Assembly (NCBI GenBank): GCA_964613585.1
Contig: CAZTHL010000015.1
Span: 1-56,194 of the forward strand
Source: CAZTHL01 sp964613585
GTDB taxonomy: Bacteria; Pseudomonadota; Alphaproteobacteria; DSM-16000; Inquilinaceae
Reading direction: 5' to 3'
Length of the DNA stretch: 56,194 nucleotides
In this document: positions 1 through 8,603 of the stretch, piece after piece
Numbering within the stretch: position 1 is the first letter of the stretch
How the letters are laid out: each line of letters starts with the position of its first letter
Program-made: the position numbers and the translations under genes
Notes under the pieces: model-generated
Database searches by the model: none
What the model saw: only the letters and a program-made list of their open reading frames with translations
Told to the model about the DNA's origin: nothing

Positions 1-671
1 ATGGAACGAGCAGGCAGTCGTCCTTTCCCGACATGGCGCGACGCGCGGTCGAGGGGGCGGTCTCGGGACCTGAAGTGCCGCGAGTGCTCTTCTTTGGTGT
101 GCCGTAATCGGATAGATTATATAAGATTCGTTGAGTGAAACAGCGGTGTCTCGCAAAAAAGGGACAATTCTCATCGTGCAGCACCTCATGAGGCCTTGTC
201 CGGGTGGATGATCGCCTGCGCCGATGGTAGAGCATCGATCCTTCCCGTGAACGAAGTGATGATGTCGGCGGTGCGTATGTGCAGGCGTCACAATTGGGTT
301 AAAGGGGACTGGCTTCTCATCTTGATGCTGTATCGCATCTCTGCTGCTCCGGACGTCTGGATATGCGGTATAACTACCAAAAATGAGAGGGGAGGCTCTC
401 GGACTGGCGATACGAGAGCCTCCGGGACAGGCCTGAGAGCAAGAGGGGTGGGGAAAGATGTTCGAAGTACTTTAATTAAAACAGTATCTTATGGCATTTT
501 GGCCATCGAGCGAGGGCGAGAAAAGTATCATGTGATATAGTTTTGAGTGGGTTGGTGCAGGGGATGGAATTCACAGTTGCGTATTCGGCACGGCATGAGC
601 ATTGTTGATTGAATGCGGATTTTGGCAAGCTTGGTGGCTCCTTTGCACTTTATGGACACGGTTGCTGATTG
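1..671. other. Upstream region of the cmr operon, no gene recognised
   Basis: This stretch is clearly richer in A and T than most of the window. It holds only short ORFs (a 45-codon one from position 1 and a 114-codon TTG-start one at 196-540) with no recognisable family and no good ribosome binding site. I searched it by eye for repeats of 25-40 bases spaced 30-40 apart and saw none, so no CRISPR array or leader is evident. A promoter for the cmr operon should lie here, in the AT-rich part around 470-660, but I cannot pick one set of hexamers over others. Confidence 0.5.
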
Positions 672-1787
672 ATGCCGAAACTGAACGATATTCCACCCTG
701 CCCCCAGCGGCCGGCGACCCTGTCGTCGGTGCGTGCGACTAAGGACTACGAGGTCTCCTTGATCACGCCGCTTTTCGGCGGCGGGGTGGAAGCGGGCGTC
801 CCCGATAAGAGCCAGCCGGTCCGGGGCACCTCGATCCGGGGACAACTTCAATTCTGGTGGCGCGCCACCCGAGGGGCTGGTTTCGACAAGCGCGAAGATC
901 TGTTCAAACGTCATATCGAAATTTGGGGCAGCACGGACAAAGCGAGCCCGGTCGAAGTCAGCGTTCGTGATGTGGCGGCGGGTTCTTCGCAGGCATGTGC
1001 ACAATACGCAGCCAGGAAAGATAGCCGGCTTGAACTGCCCTGGGGAAAACTGTTCAGCGACCCGAACTGCGAACTGACATACGCGCGGTTTCCTTCCCAA
1101 GGCAAGTGGAGCAAAGACCGACAAACGACCGAGGAGTCGCCAGCAACATTTACCTTGCGGCTTCGCTTTCCCGAGGCGCTCCTGGAGGATGTGGAGACGG
1201 CTGTCTGGGCGTGGGCGAATTTCGGCGGGCTCGGCGCGCGCACACGGCGTGGTTGCGGCGCCTTGCTGTGCAAGGAACTGGCGCCGCGCGATCTCGACGA
1301 CTTTCGGAATCAGCTCAAGAAATATTCCGCGGACAGCGATGGCAATGTCCGAGATTGGCCCACCCTACCGGCGAGCGCATTGGTTGGAGAGCGCCACGAG
1401 GCGCCTGTCGAAGCGTGGAAGGAGGTCATCGGCCTGTTGCGGACGTTTCGCCAAGGAACGGATGTGGGCCGAAATCCGGGGCGTCAACGTCCGGGCCGCT
1501 CACGATGGCCCGAGCCCGAGACGATCCGCAGAGTGACAGACCGGCGCTCGCCACAACACACGAGGTTGGCTCATATCCCCGAGGACGCTTTCCCGCGCGC
1601 CGAATTCGGCCTGCCGATTGTGTTCCACTTCAAGGATCGAGACGATCCGCCAGATACGGTGCTCGATCCCTCGGGTGAGTTCGAGCGTATGGCGAGCCCG
1701 CTGATCCTCAAACCATTGGCGCTCGCAAATGGAAAAGGCAGTATCCCTCATTTTACGGCTCATTGCGCCAAGCGTGTTCGGGGTTGA
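672..1787 (+). CDS. cmr1: Type III-B CRISPR effector subunit Cmr1 (RAMP, Cas7-like), main reading frame; C-terminus frameshifted
   Basis: Cmr1 is a Cas7-like RAMP subunit at the 3-prime crRNA end of the Cmr complex, where it contacts target RNA. The N-terminus shows the family pattern: beta strand (YEVSLITPLFGGG), then the glycine-rich loop RGTSIRGQLQFWWRAT, and later a second Gly-rich element (GLGARTRRGCGAL). The typical C-terminal RAMP strand, MASPLILKPLALANGK, starts near residue 338, after which this frame runs off into unrelated residues and stops at 1787. The expected continuation (AVSLILRLIAP...) is found in the +1 frame to 1995. ATG 672 is chosen over the TTG three bases upstream. The gene heads a seven-gene operon. 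Either the copy is broken or the assembly has a one-base insertion near the GGAAAAGGC at 1731-1739. Confidence 0.85.
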   Translation: MPKLNDIPPCPQRPATLSSVRATKDYEVSLITPLFGGGVEAGVPDKSQPVRGTSIRGQLQFWWRATRGAGFDKREDLFKRHIEIWGSTDKASPVEVSVRDVAAGSSQACAQYAARKDSRLELPWGKLFSDPNCELTYARFPSQGKWSKDRQTTEESPATFTLRLRFPEALLEDVETAVWAWANFGGLGARTRRGCGALLCKELAPRDLDDFRNQLKKYSADSDGNVRDWPTLPASALVGERHEAPVEAWKEVIGLLRTFRQGTDVGRNPGRQRPGRSRWPEPETIRRVTDRRSPQHTRLAHIPEDAFPRAEFGLPIVFHFKDRDDPPDTVLDPSGEFERMASPLILKPLALANGKGSIPHFTAHCAKRVRG

Positions 1788-1995
1788 GCTAAGGCCTAAA
1801 AGCACCGAGGTGGCAGAGAAGTTGGGCATAGATCCCAATACGGACCTGCTGTCCACTAGCGGTATAGAGCCAAGAACAAGGGTGCCTGAGCTTGCCAAGA
1901 ACGGTGTGCCTTTGGCCGAGTCGAAATCAGGCTCCGCGCTAGAAGCGTTTCTCAGCTATGCGCAGAAAAAAGGCTTTCGCGAGGTCAAGCCATGA
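1729..1995 (+). pseudogene. cmr1: C-terminal part of Cmr1 in the +1 frame (frameshift continuation)
   Basis: The +1 frame from about 1735 reads AVSLILRLIAPSVFGVELR and continues for about 87 codons. It joins seamlessly to the LILKPLALANGK of the upstream frame if one base is removed from the GGAAAAGGC run. Its stop overlaps the ATG of cas10 as ATGA at 1992-1995, the same translational coupling used elsewhere in this operon, which supports it as the true end of cmr1. Intact Cmr1 would be about 440 residues. No separate function is proposed for this piece. Whether the shift is a mutation, an assembly error or ribosomal slippage cannot be told from one copy. Confidence 0.7.
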
Positions 1996-3710
1996 TTGGG
2001 CACCTCGTCGCGGTCACCGTCGGTCCGGTGCAGGATTTCATCGCCGCCGCGAGGCGGACCCGGGACCTATGGTTCGGCTCCTATCTGCTTTCCGAGATCA
2101 GCAAGGCGGCCGCCAAGGCGGTTCGGGAGCACGGCGGTAATCTGATCTTCCCGGCGCCGCGCGACGACGCCGACCTGGCGCCCGACTCGCCGCTCAGTGT
2201 GGCGAACGTGATCGTGGCTGAGATCAGCGGAGCGGATCCCGCTGCTGTGGCTGGCGCGGCCAAGCAGGCGGCACGCAGACGATGGCGCGACTTTGCTGAC
2301 CGCGTCTTCGACATGCATCAAGGCGTCATCGATGCCAGCATCTGGAACGAACAGCTTGATGATGTAGTCGAGATCTATGCCGCGTGGCAGACTTATACTA
2401 CGGAAACCTATCAGGCCGACCGGGCAGCGCTGATGCGGCTGCTCGGCGCCCGCAAGCGATGCCGGGACTTCCTGCCCGCCAAGGGACGAGCCGGCGTGCC
2501 GAAATCGTCGCTCGACGGCCTGCGCGAGAGCGTGCTCCGGAAAGAGCGGCCCGAAGGATCGCGCCCGCGCCTGCCTCTCCGCGAGGGCGAGCACCTGGAT
2601 GTGGTTGGCATGGTGAAGCGCACCTGGGCGCCGGACGATGGGGCGCCCCGCTATCCTTCCGTCGCCCGCGTCGCCGCCGACCCGTGGCTCAGGCGTATTC
2701 CATCGGACCGCCTTGAAGCGCTTGCCAAGGCTTGCCGCGCCGCCGACACCGGGATCATTCACGAAATCGATGTCTCGCAGGGACGCGGCCATCCGCGCTA
2801 CGCCGCGTTTCCGTTCGAGGGCACCGCGGTGTTCCGGTCGCGCCATCACGATCTTCGCGAGGAAGCTGACGTCGCGGCCGCAGATCTTGCTCCGCTCGCG
2901 GACGCTCTTCGGGACCTCGAGCGCGATCATAAAGAGCCGAGCCCCTATCTCGGCGTGCTGGTCGCCGACGGCGACCGAATGGGCCAAGCGCTCTCGGCAC
3001 TCAACTCACTTGATAAGCACAGGAAATTTTCCCGAGCACTTGCGGACTTTGCTTCGAAGTCCCGCGAGATCGTCCATGAGCATAATGGCGTGCTTGTCTA
3101 TGCCGGCGGCGATGATGTCCTGGCGTTTGTGCCCGTTGATCATTGCCTCGACTGCGCGCGCGCACTGCACGACGCGTTCGGCGAAGCGCTGAAAGCCTGG
3201 TCGGAGGAGACAGGAATCGACCTTACCTTTTCCGTCGGGTTCGCCGTCGCCCATTTCATGGAGCCACTGGAGGATCTGCTTGCCTATGGGCGCGCCGCCG
3301 AGAAGCACGCCAAGCACCCCCGTGACGGGGACGGCCAACAAGACGATCGCAACGGCCTTGCCGTGCATGTCGTCAAGCGCGGCGGCGGGCCGCTGGCCGT
3401 CCGCGCCAACTGGTCGGACAATCCGGACCAACGCCTGAAGCAGCTCGCGCAATGGATTGAAGGTCAGTCCGTGTCCGGCCGGGTCGCCTACGACCTGCAC
3501 AAGATCGCCGAGGTATACGAGACTTGGCCGCCCGAGACGGCCAAGGCCGTAATCCAGAGCGATGTCCGGTCGACACTGAAGAAAAAGCAGCCGTCTGCTG
3601 CAAGCGGCGCTGGCGTGTTGGATAAGATCATCGAGGATCGCGTCGGGAGCGCTGCGTCATTGCGCAGCCTCGCCAATGATTTGCTGGTGGCGAGGGCGCT
3701 TTCGCCATGA
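1992..3710 (+). CDS. cas10: Type III-B Cas10 (Cmr2), GGDD cyclase present, HD domain absent
   Basis: Cas10 is the large subunit of the Cmr complex. When target RNA binds, its Palm domain makes cyclic oligoadenylates. The protein starts directly with the first Palm-like block (VGPVQDFIAAARRTRDLWF at residues 11-29). The catalytic motif GGDD is at residues 372-375, in VLVYAGGDDVLAF. No N-terminal HD nuclease domain precedes it, and at 572 residues it is much shorter than HD-containing Cmr2 proteins, so ssDNase activity is not expected while signalling is. The start overlaps the end of the Cmr1 C-terminal frame (ATGA) and its stop overlaps cmr3 (ATGA). Downstream lies a CARF effector, the expected receiver of the signal. 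Confidence 0.93.
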   Translation: MIGHLVAVTVGPVQDFIAAARRTRDLWFGSYLLSEISKAAAKAVREHGGNLIFPAPRDDADLAPDSPLSVANVIVAEISGADPAAVAGAAKQAARRRWRDFADRVFDMHQGVIDASIWNEQLDDVVEIYAAWQTYTTETYQADRAALMRLLGARKRCRDFLPAKGRAGVPKSSLDGLRESVLRKERPEGSRPRLPLREGEHLDVVGMVKRTWAPDDGAPRYPSVARVAADPWLRRIPSDRLEALAKACRAADTGIIHEIDVSQGRGHPRYAAFPFEGTAVFRSRHHDLREEADVAAADLAPLADALRDLERDHKEPSPYLGVLVADGDRMGQALSALNSLDKHRKFSRALADFASKSREIVHEHNGVLVYAGGDDVLAFVPVDHCLDCARALHDAFGEALKAWSEETGIDLTFSVGFAVAHFMEPLEDLLAYGRAAEKHAKHPRDGDGQQDDRNGLAVHVVKRGGGPLAVRANWSDNPDQRLKQLAQWIEGQSVSGRVAYDLHKIAEVYETWPPETAKAVIQSDVRSTLKKKQPSAASGAGVLDKIIEDRVGSAASLRSLANDLLVARALSP

Positions 3711-4870
3711 CGACGCTGCTGGAGATCACCTGTCGCGATCCAATCGTCGCGCGCGACGGCCGCCCGTTCGGCGCCGGGCAGGGTAATCGGATGCGCAGCC
3801 TAGACTGGCCACTGCCTTCGGTCGTCGCCGGCTCGCTTCGTTCCACTTTGGGCAAGTTCGCGAACAAGGACTTTTCGAGTGAAACAGCGGAAGATTTGCT
3901 CCGGGTGGAAGTCGCCGGGCCACTACCGTTCGCAGGCGGACAGCTTTACTTGCCGGCGCCTCTGGACGGCGTCGTTCATCCTGAGCAAGGGCTGGTTCGA
4001 ATGGCGCCGCAGGCGGCTGAGAACGGACATTGCGACTGGCCTGCGCCGGGCCTGCGACCCGTTCTGCCGGCCGAAGATGAGCCCAAGGATGACTTCAAGC
4101 CGGGGGAGGCGCCGGCCTGGTGGCCCGAAGAGCACTATGCTGCATGGCTGGCTGGCGACGCCGTCGGCCTCGACGACCGGTTCTTTGGCTCAGCAGAGCT
4201 AGAGCAGCGGACCCACGTCAGTCTCGATCCGGCAACGGGCGCGGCGGAGGAGGGGCACCTCTTCACCACGAGCGCCTTAGCGCTCAGTCATCTGCCGCGT
4301 CACGGCATTTCAAGCGAAAAAGCCCGCTCGTCCCGCTTTGTCGTTATCATCTTGTCCGCTCGCGTCCGCGCCGAGGGATGGTGTGGTGAGGCGGCGGCAA
4401 AGCTTCACACGCTTCATCCGCTCGGCGGCGAGCGACGTCTCGCTCACTGGAAAGCGGCTGCAGACGCGACGGCTTGGATTTGCCCAAAGCCGGTTCGCGA
4501 GGCACTGACGAAGGCCTCGCGCATCCGCATGGTGCTGGCGACGCCGGCCAATTTCGCTGGGGGTTGGATGCCCGGGTGGCTGAACGGCGAGCTTGTCGGA
4601 ACGCCGCCCGGCGCTGAGGTTGTGCTACGGCTGGTGGGCGTCAGCATCGAACGGTGGAAGGCTGTCTCGGGCTGGTCCTTGGCCAAGCTGCCGGGCCAGC
4701 CGCGCGGGCCGAAGCCGGTAAGGCGTATGGTGCCGGCCGGCGGCGTCTACTTCTTCGAATTGGTCGATGGCGAAGCATCCAAGCTCGCCGACCGGTGGCT
4801 CGAACCAGTCAGCGACGACGTGCAAGACCGGCACGACGGCTTCGGCCTCGCCGCCTGGGGCGTCTGGTGA
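3707..4870 (+). CDS. cmr3: Type III-B CRISPR effector subunit Cmr3 (Cas5-like RAMP)
   Basis: Cmr3 caps the crRNA 5-prime tag and docks Cas10 at the base of the complex. The N-terminus has the Cmr3/Cas5 pattern: EITCRDPIVARDGRPFGAG followed by LDWPLPSVVAGSLRSTLGK, in which the Gly-Ser-Leu-Arg helix start is characteristic. Length, 387 residues, is normal for the family. It overlaps cas10 by four bases (ATGA at 3707) and is followed 21 bases later by cmr4. Composition matches the other cmr genes. The family call rests on these motifs and on position in the operon. Confidence 0.9.
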   Translation: MTTLLEITCRDPIVARDGRPFGAGQGNRMRSLDWPLPSVVAGSLRSTLGKFANKDFSSETAEDLLRVEVAGPLPFAGGQLYLPAPLDGVVHPEQGLVRMAPQAAENGHCDWPAPGLRPVLPAEDEPKDDFKPGEAPAWWPEEHYAAWLAGDAVGLDDRFFGSAELEQRTHVSLDPATGAAEEGHLFTTSALALSHLPRHGISSEKARSSRFVVIILSARVRAEGWCGEAAAKLHTLHPLGGERRLAHWKAAADATAWICPKPVREALTKASRIRMVLATPANFAGGWMPGWLNGELVGTPPGAEVVLRLVGVSIERWKAVSGWSLAKLPGQPRGPKPVRRMVPAGGVYFFELVDGEASKLADRWLEPVSDDVQDRHDGFGLAAWGVW

Positions 4871-4891
4871 TGCGAGAAGGATAAGGCCTCC

Positions 4892-5806
4892 ATGGAGAAC
4901 ACGCAAATCTATTGGCTGCACACTTTGTCGCCGACCCATGTCGGGACCGGCCGCGGCGTCGGCTATATCGATCTGCCGATCCACCGCGAGAAGGTCACGC
5001 ACTGGCCTGCTATCCCCGGCTCGGCGTTCAAGGGCGTGTGGGCCGACCACTATGGCGCCACGGAAGACAAGCGTGGCTCGGACGCCAAGCTTGGCTTGGC
5101 GTTCGGCCGCGCTTCCGATCGAGAGACCAGTGCCTCGAACGCCGGCGCGCTTATTCCGACGGATGCCCGTCTCGTCTGCCTGCCCGTTCGCAGTTTCCAC
5201 GGCACTTTCGCCTGGTGCACTTCGCCGCTCGCCCTGGAGATGCTGCGTCGAGACCTTCAGTTCGCGAAGATGAGCGACCTTCCACCCTTGCCGCCGAAAG
5301 TCTTCGAGAGCGATATCCATCGCAGCTCGGACACGGTCATAGAGGATGGAGGTCGCATCTTTCTGGAGGATCTTGACTTTGTTGGCAAGGAATGCGCCGC
5401 GGCAACGGCCTGGGCCGAAAAACTCGCCGGATGGGTGTTTCCAGGCAAAGAGAATGCGGCCTGGCGTGAACGCTTCGCCGAACGGTTCGCCGTCATTCCC
5501 GACACGGTCTTCGACTTCCTCACCGAGACCGGTACCGAAGTGTCGGCCCGCGTGCGGATCGACGACGATCTCAAGATCGTAGCGGGAGGCGCGCTCTGGA
5601 ACGAGGAAGCGCTGCCGGCGGAAACGATCCTGGCCGGGCTGATCACCTGCGACCGTGTGTATTCTCGCGAGCCGAACGGCATCAAGGCAACTGATCTCAC
5701 TCGCGAGTTCGCGACCGAGCTCCTTCCGCTGCAGATCGGCGGCAAGGCCACCGTCGGGCGCGGGCGTGTGCGTTGCGTCTTTACGTCCCCAGGATCGGGG
5801 ACCTGA
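4892..5806 (+). CDS. cmr4: Type III-B backbone subunit Cmr4 (Cas7), RNA-cleaving
   Basis: Cmr4 forms the helical backbone and cuts target RNA at 6-nt steps. The N-terminus reads WLHTLSPTHVGTGRGVGYID and then an HREKVTHWPAIPGSAFKG block, the standard Cmr4 signature. Asp27 in GYID sits where the catalytic aspartate of characterised Cmr4 proteins lies, so target RNA cleavage should be intact. The C-terminus has the RAMP glycine-rich strand LLPLQIGGKATVGRGRVRC. At 304 residues it is a normal length. The start ATG 4892 follows an AGGATAAGGCC ribosome-binding region. cmr5 begins two bases after its stop. Confidence 0.93.
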   Translation: MENTQIYWLHTLSPTHVGTGRGVGYIDLPIHREKVTHWPAIPGSAFKGVWADHYGATEDKRGSDAKLGLAFGRASDRETSASNAGALIPTDARLVCLPVRSFHGTFAWCTSPLALEMLRRDLQFAKMSDLPPLPPKVFESDIHRSSDTVIEDGGRIFLEDLDFVGKECAAATAWAEKLAGWVFPGKENAAWRERFAERFAVIPDTVFDFLTETGTEVSARVRIDDDLKIVAGGALWNEEALPAETILAGLITCDRVYSREPNGIKATDLTREFATELLPLQIGGKATVGRGRVRCVFTSPGSGT

Positions 5807-5808
5807 CG

Positions 5809-6183
5809 ATGGTCCAGACCAACGGCCAGAAAATGGCGCAGGCCGCATACACAAGGATTGCTGCGCGGAAGCTGGATGCTGAGTTTGCAAGCTTCGCACG
5901 CTCGTTTCCCTCCCTGATTCATGCCTGCGGATTGGCGCAGGCGGTCGCCTTTGCTGAGGCGAAGGGACGCGGAGAATATCTCGATGACCTTACGGCTGTG
6001 CTGAAAGAAGGCGGCCACGCTGAAGGCACATCGAAGGACGCGCTCGCCAAGGCATCGCGGGAGATTGCCGTGCCGGCCTATCTGCGCCTCAGCCGCAACG
6101 CGCTTCAGGCCGCCGGCTGGCTGAAGCGCTATGTCGAAGCCGGCGAACAGAAGCGCGATGGTGAAGTCAGGGAAAAGGATTGA
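5809..6183 (+). CDS. cmr5: Type III-B small subunit Cmr5
   Basis: Cmr5 (Cas11-type) is an alpha-helical subunit that lines the inner filament of the Cmr complex. The 124-residue protein begins MVQTNGQKMAQAAYTRIAAR, continues with KSFPSLIHACGLAQAV-like helices (here SFPSLIHACGLAQAVAFAEA) and ends in a charged tail, matching the family. I choose ATG 5809, two bases past the cmr4 stop, rather than the in-frame codon at 5773 that would overlap cmr4 by 34 bases. cmr6 starts three bases after its stop. Confidence 0.9.
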   Translation: MVQTNGQKMAQAAYTRIAARKLDAEFASFARSFPSLIHACGLAQAVAFAEAKGRGEYLDDLTAVLKEGGHAEGTSKDALAKASREIAVPAYLRLSRNALQAAGWLKRYVEAGEQKRDGEVREKD

Positions 6184-6186
6184 GCC

Positions 6187-7395
6187 GTGCGCGCGCACGT
6201 CATGACCCTTGCTGATACCGAGAATCGGCAACAACCGCGCGCCAATGACCGCCGCGGGCAGAGCCATCATGCTGGTCTGTTGCTCCAGCGGTTCTTCGCT
6301 GATCCGATGCGCGATCCGAGCACCGGGGCGAAGCGTGACAAACGTGATCCGGAAGGACTGAAGGCGTTGATGCGGGCCGCAATAGCGGCCTGCGAGAGTG
6401 AACCTGTTCGCGCGCTCTATGAAGCAGCGCACACACGTTGGATCGATTCGCTTTCTGGGAACCGCGCATACGCCTCGCAGCAACTCGAAACATCCAGCCG
6501 GCTTATCGTCGGTCTCGGCTCGGAGAGCGTCCTGGAGACCGGCCTGCGGCTTCATCACACCTATGGTGTGCCGATCATTCCGGGCTCGGCGCTCAAGGGC
6601 CTGGCGTCCCACTACTGTCACGATGTCTGGGGCCAGCGACACGATGCAGGCGCGGCTCAGGAGAACACGCTGTTCCAGCACGGCGCACGGTATCATTCGC
6701 TGCTTTTTGGGACGACCGAGGACGGCGGTGTGGTCACATTTCACGATGCCTGGATCCTGCCGCAGTCGCTGTCCGGCGCCTTGCGCCTCGACGTCATGAC
6801 GCCGCACCATCCGAAATGGCAGACGAACGAGGCGCCGCCCACCGACTTCGACAGCCCGGTGCCGGTCTCCTTCCTGTCCGTCGCCGGCGTGTTCGACGTC
6901 AGCCTGTCCTGGTCCGGTCCGGCAGGGGCATCGCCCGTGCAGGCAGGCGCCTGGACGGAGCTGGCGATGCAGATCTTGCTGGAAGCGCTGGACGACTGGG
7001 GCGTCGGCGGCAAGACGAGCAGCGGATATGGCCGGCTTGTGCCATTTGAGTCTCTGATTGCCACGCAACAGCCGTCTCCGAGCGCCCGTCTCACCCCTGT
7101 CGCACTGCCGAGGCCGGGCGACAAGGTGGAGGCTCGGCTGCTGGAGGAGCGCACAAAGAAGGGCGGTTGGAAAGCGCTCCACGAGGCGTCCGGCCTCAGC
7201 GGCTATATAGAGAACACCGCGGACGTCCCAGCAGGCGCGAATGCCGATGATGTGCTTCAACTCATCGTAAAGTTCGCCAAACGACAGGGATTGGGCTTTT
7301 TCTATCCTACACCTGTTGTGGAGGCGAGATTCCAGAAGTCGCAGTCGAAGAGTAAAAACAACAGACCTCGGAAGGGCGACGGGAAAAGGCGATGA
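6187..7395 (+). CDS. cmr6: Type III-B CRISPR effector subunit Cmr6 (Cas7-like) with C-terminal extension
   Basis: Cmr6 is a Cas7-like subunit near the crRNA 3-prime end. The core shows the family signature LIVGLGSESVLETGLRLHHT, then YGVPIIPGSALKGLASHY, and a late Gly-rich strand (GVGGKTSSGYGRLVPFE). About 110 further residues follow: a Pro linker, a short beta-rich segment (GDKVEARLLEERTKKGGWKA) and a Lys/Arg-rich tail that could bind RNA. This tail is longer than in minimal Cmr6 proteins. GTG 6187 is the longest start; ATG 6202 is an alternative five codons on. The stop overlaps the CARF gene as ATGA. Confidence 0.9.
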   Translation: MRAHVMTLADTENRQQPRANDRRGQSHHAGLLLQRFFADPMRDPSTGAKRDKRDPEGLKALMRAAIAACESEPVRALYEAAHTRWIDSLSGNRAYASQQLETSSRLIVGLGSESVLETGLRLHHTYGVPIIPGSALKGLASHYCHDVWGQRHDAGAAQENTLFQHGARYHSLLFGTTEDGGVVTFHDAWILPQSLSGALRLDVMTPHHPKWQTNEAPPTDFDSPVPVSFLSVAGVFDVSLSWSGPAGASPVQAGAWTELAMQILLEALDDWGVGGKTSSGYGRLVPFESLIATQQPSPSARLTPVALPRPGDKVEARLLEERTKKGGWKALHEASGLSGYIENTADVPAGANADDVLQLIVKFAKRQGLGFFYPTPVVEARFQKSQSKSKNNRPRKGDGKRR

Positions 7396-8480
7396 CTAAT
7401 TTGTTGCTATTGTCTACATGTGGGACCAGCACGCTTTCGAATGACGCCGATCCAGATATTCGACGTTGGCTCAATGACATCGCAAACAAGCCGCAGTTAT
7501 CAGATTGTGAGGAAGGGAAACTGAACCAGCACGTCGAAGATCGCAAGACGAGACTGCTGCAAGCCGATGCCGCTGAGCGGCGCAGATTGAGCGCAGAATT
7601 GAACGGCATAGGCGCCATTTTTGATAAATGGAATCCGCAACGCCTCTTACACCTTTTGGTTCATACCGATACCGCTGCAGGTCGAGCGTCCGCATGCATC
7701 GTCAAGCGTGTGCTTGAGGCTGATGATCAGCTGGTGCAACTTCTGACGGCGTCAGGCCTGCGAACCGATGATTTTCCAAGTTTTCGGGAGGCTCTAGCCG
7801 AGCTGACCCAAAACGTCGAGGAATGGTTTTCGAGTTACCGCGACCAACGCTGGACTACGCTCTTCAACCTCACCGGCGGCTTCAAATCGGTCAATGCCTA
7901 TCTGCAAGCGCTCGGCATGCTCCACGCGGATCGCTGCGTCTTCCTGTTTGACGGCGCGCGCCAATTGATGGAGATCCCACGGCTTCCGGTGAAGCTTGTG
8001 GAGGCAGATGAGGTGCGCACACATCTCAAATTGTTCCGGCGGCTTGCGGTCGGCTATCCAGTGACGGCAAATGAGGCTAGCAGCGCGCCCGATTCCCTAC
8101 TGATGGAGATCAACGGCAAGTTCGCGACGAGTGTCTGGGGCGACGTTGTCTGGCAGCGTGTGCGAAAAACATTGCTCACGGAAGCACTGTTCGAGCCGCT
8201 TTCGCCAAAGCTCGTAATCAAGGAAAAACACAAAAAGAAGTTTCAAGGCCTTCCCGAAGATCGTCGGATTCAAGTCAACGAAGCACTTGACGCCCTTTCG
8301 GCGCACCTGGATTGCAAGCGAGATCTTCCAAAGTCGAACAGCTTCAAGCAGCTTCAAGGCAACCCCGCACCACCATCAACTCACGAGCTTTATCTGTGGA
8401 GCGACGAGGGCGCTTGGCGGCTGTTCGGCCACTACGAAGCAAGCGACTTCGTTGCGGATTCTCTTGGTCCTCATCTCTAG
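7392..8480 (+). CDS. CARF-domain effector with C-terminal RelE-like RNase (Cami1-like)
   Basis: Likely the ancillary effector of the type III-B system: a CARF sensor that binds cyclic oligoadenylate and switches on a toxin domain. The N-terminal ~200 residues fit the CARF/Csm6-like fold (MTNLLLLSTCGTSTL at the start, and NLTGGFKS at 159-166, the conserved ligand-pocket motif). After a helical linker, residues ~270-362 resemble a RelE/HigB-type mRNA interferase: LVIKEKHKKKFQGLP, a helix with EALDALSAHL, FKQLQGN, then ELYLWSDEGAWRLFGHYE. CARF-RelE proteins (Cami1) cleave ribosome-associated mRNA after signalling. The gene overlaps cmr6 by four bases, so it is made together with the complex. The CARF call is firm. 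The RelE call is by pattern and should be confirmed structurally. Confidence 0.8.
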   Translation: MTNLLLLSTCGTSTLSNDADPDIRRWLNDIANKPQLSDCEEGKLNQHVEDRKTRLLQADAAERRRLSAELNGIGAIFDKWNPQRLLHLLVHTDTAAGRASACIVKRVLEADDQLVQLLTASGLRTDDFPSFREALAELTQNVEEWFSSYRDQRWTTLFNLTGGFKSVNAYLQALGMLHADRCVFLFDGARQLMEIPRLPVKLVEADEVRTHLKLFRRLAVGYPVTANEASSAPDSLLMEINGKFATSVWGDVVWQRVRKTLLTEALFEPLSPKLVIKEKHKKKFQGLPEDRRIQVNEALDALSAHLDCKRDLPKSNSFKQLQGNPAPPSTHELYLWSDEGAWRLFGHYEASDFVADSLGPHL

Positions 8481-8549
8481 GACATCATGAGCGAGCGGAA
8501 TCATCTCCGGACTTTCACCTTGGCGGACGGTCCGGCCGCGCGTGCCCGA

Positions 8550-8571
8550 CCCGACCGCCTGCGCGGTCGGG
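8550..8571. terminator. GC-rich hairpin downstream of the cmr operon
   Basis: A perfect 9-bp stem, CCCGACCGC at 8550-8558 and GCGGTCGGG at 8563-8571, with a four-base loop, lies 70 bases after the last cmr-operon gene. No T-run follows on either strand, so this is at most a weak or Rho-assisted terminator. It could also be a dispersed palindromic repeat. Confidence 0.35.
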
Positions 8572-8603
8572 ATGGGGGAGGGCGCCGGGTCCGAGCGACG
8601 GGT

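Noticed and set aside
196..540. 114-codon plus-strand ORF ahead of cmr1
   Set aside because: TTG start, no ribosome binding site, no family resemblance, and irregular residue composition. Treated as non-coding upstream sequence.
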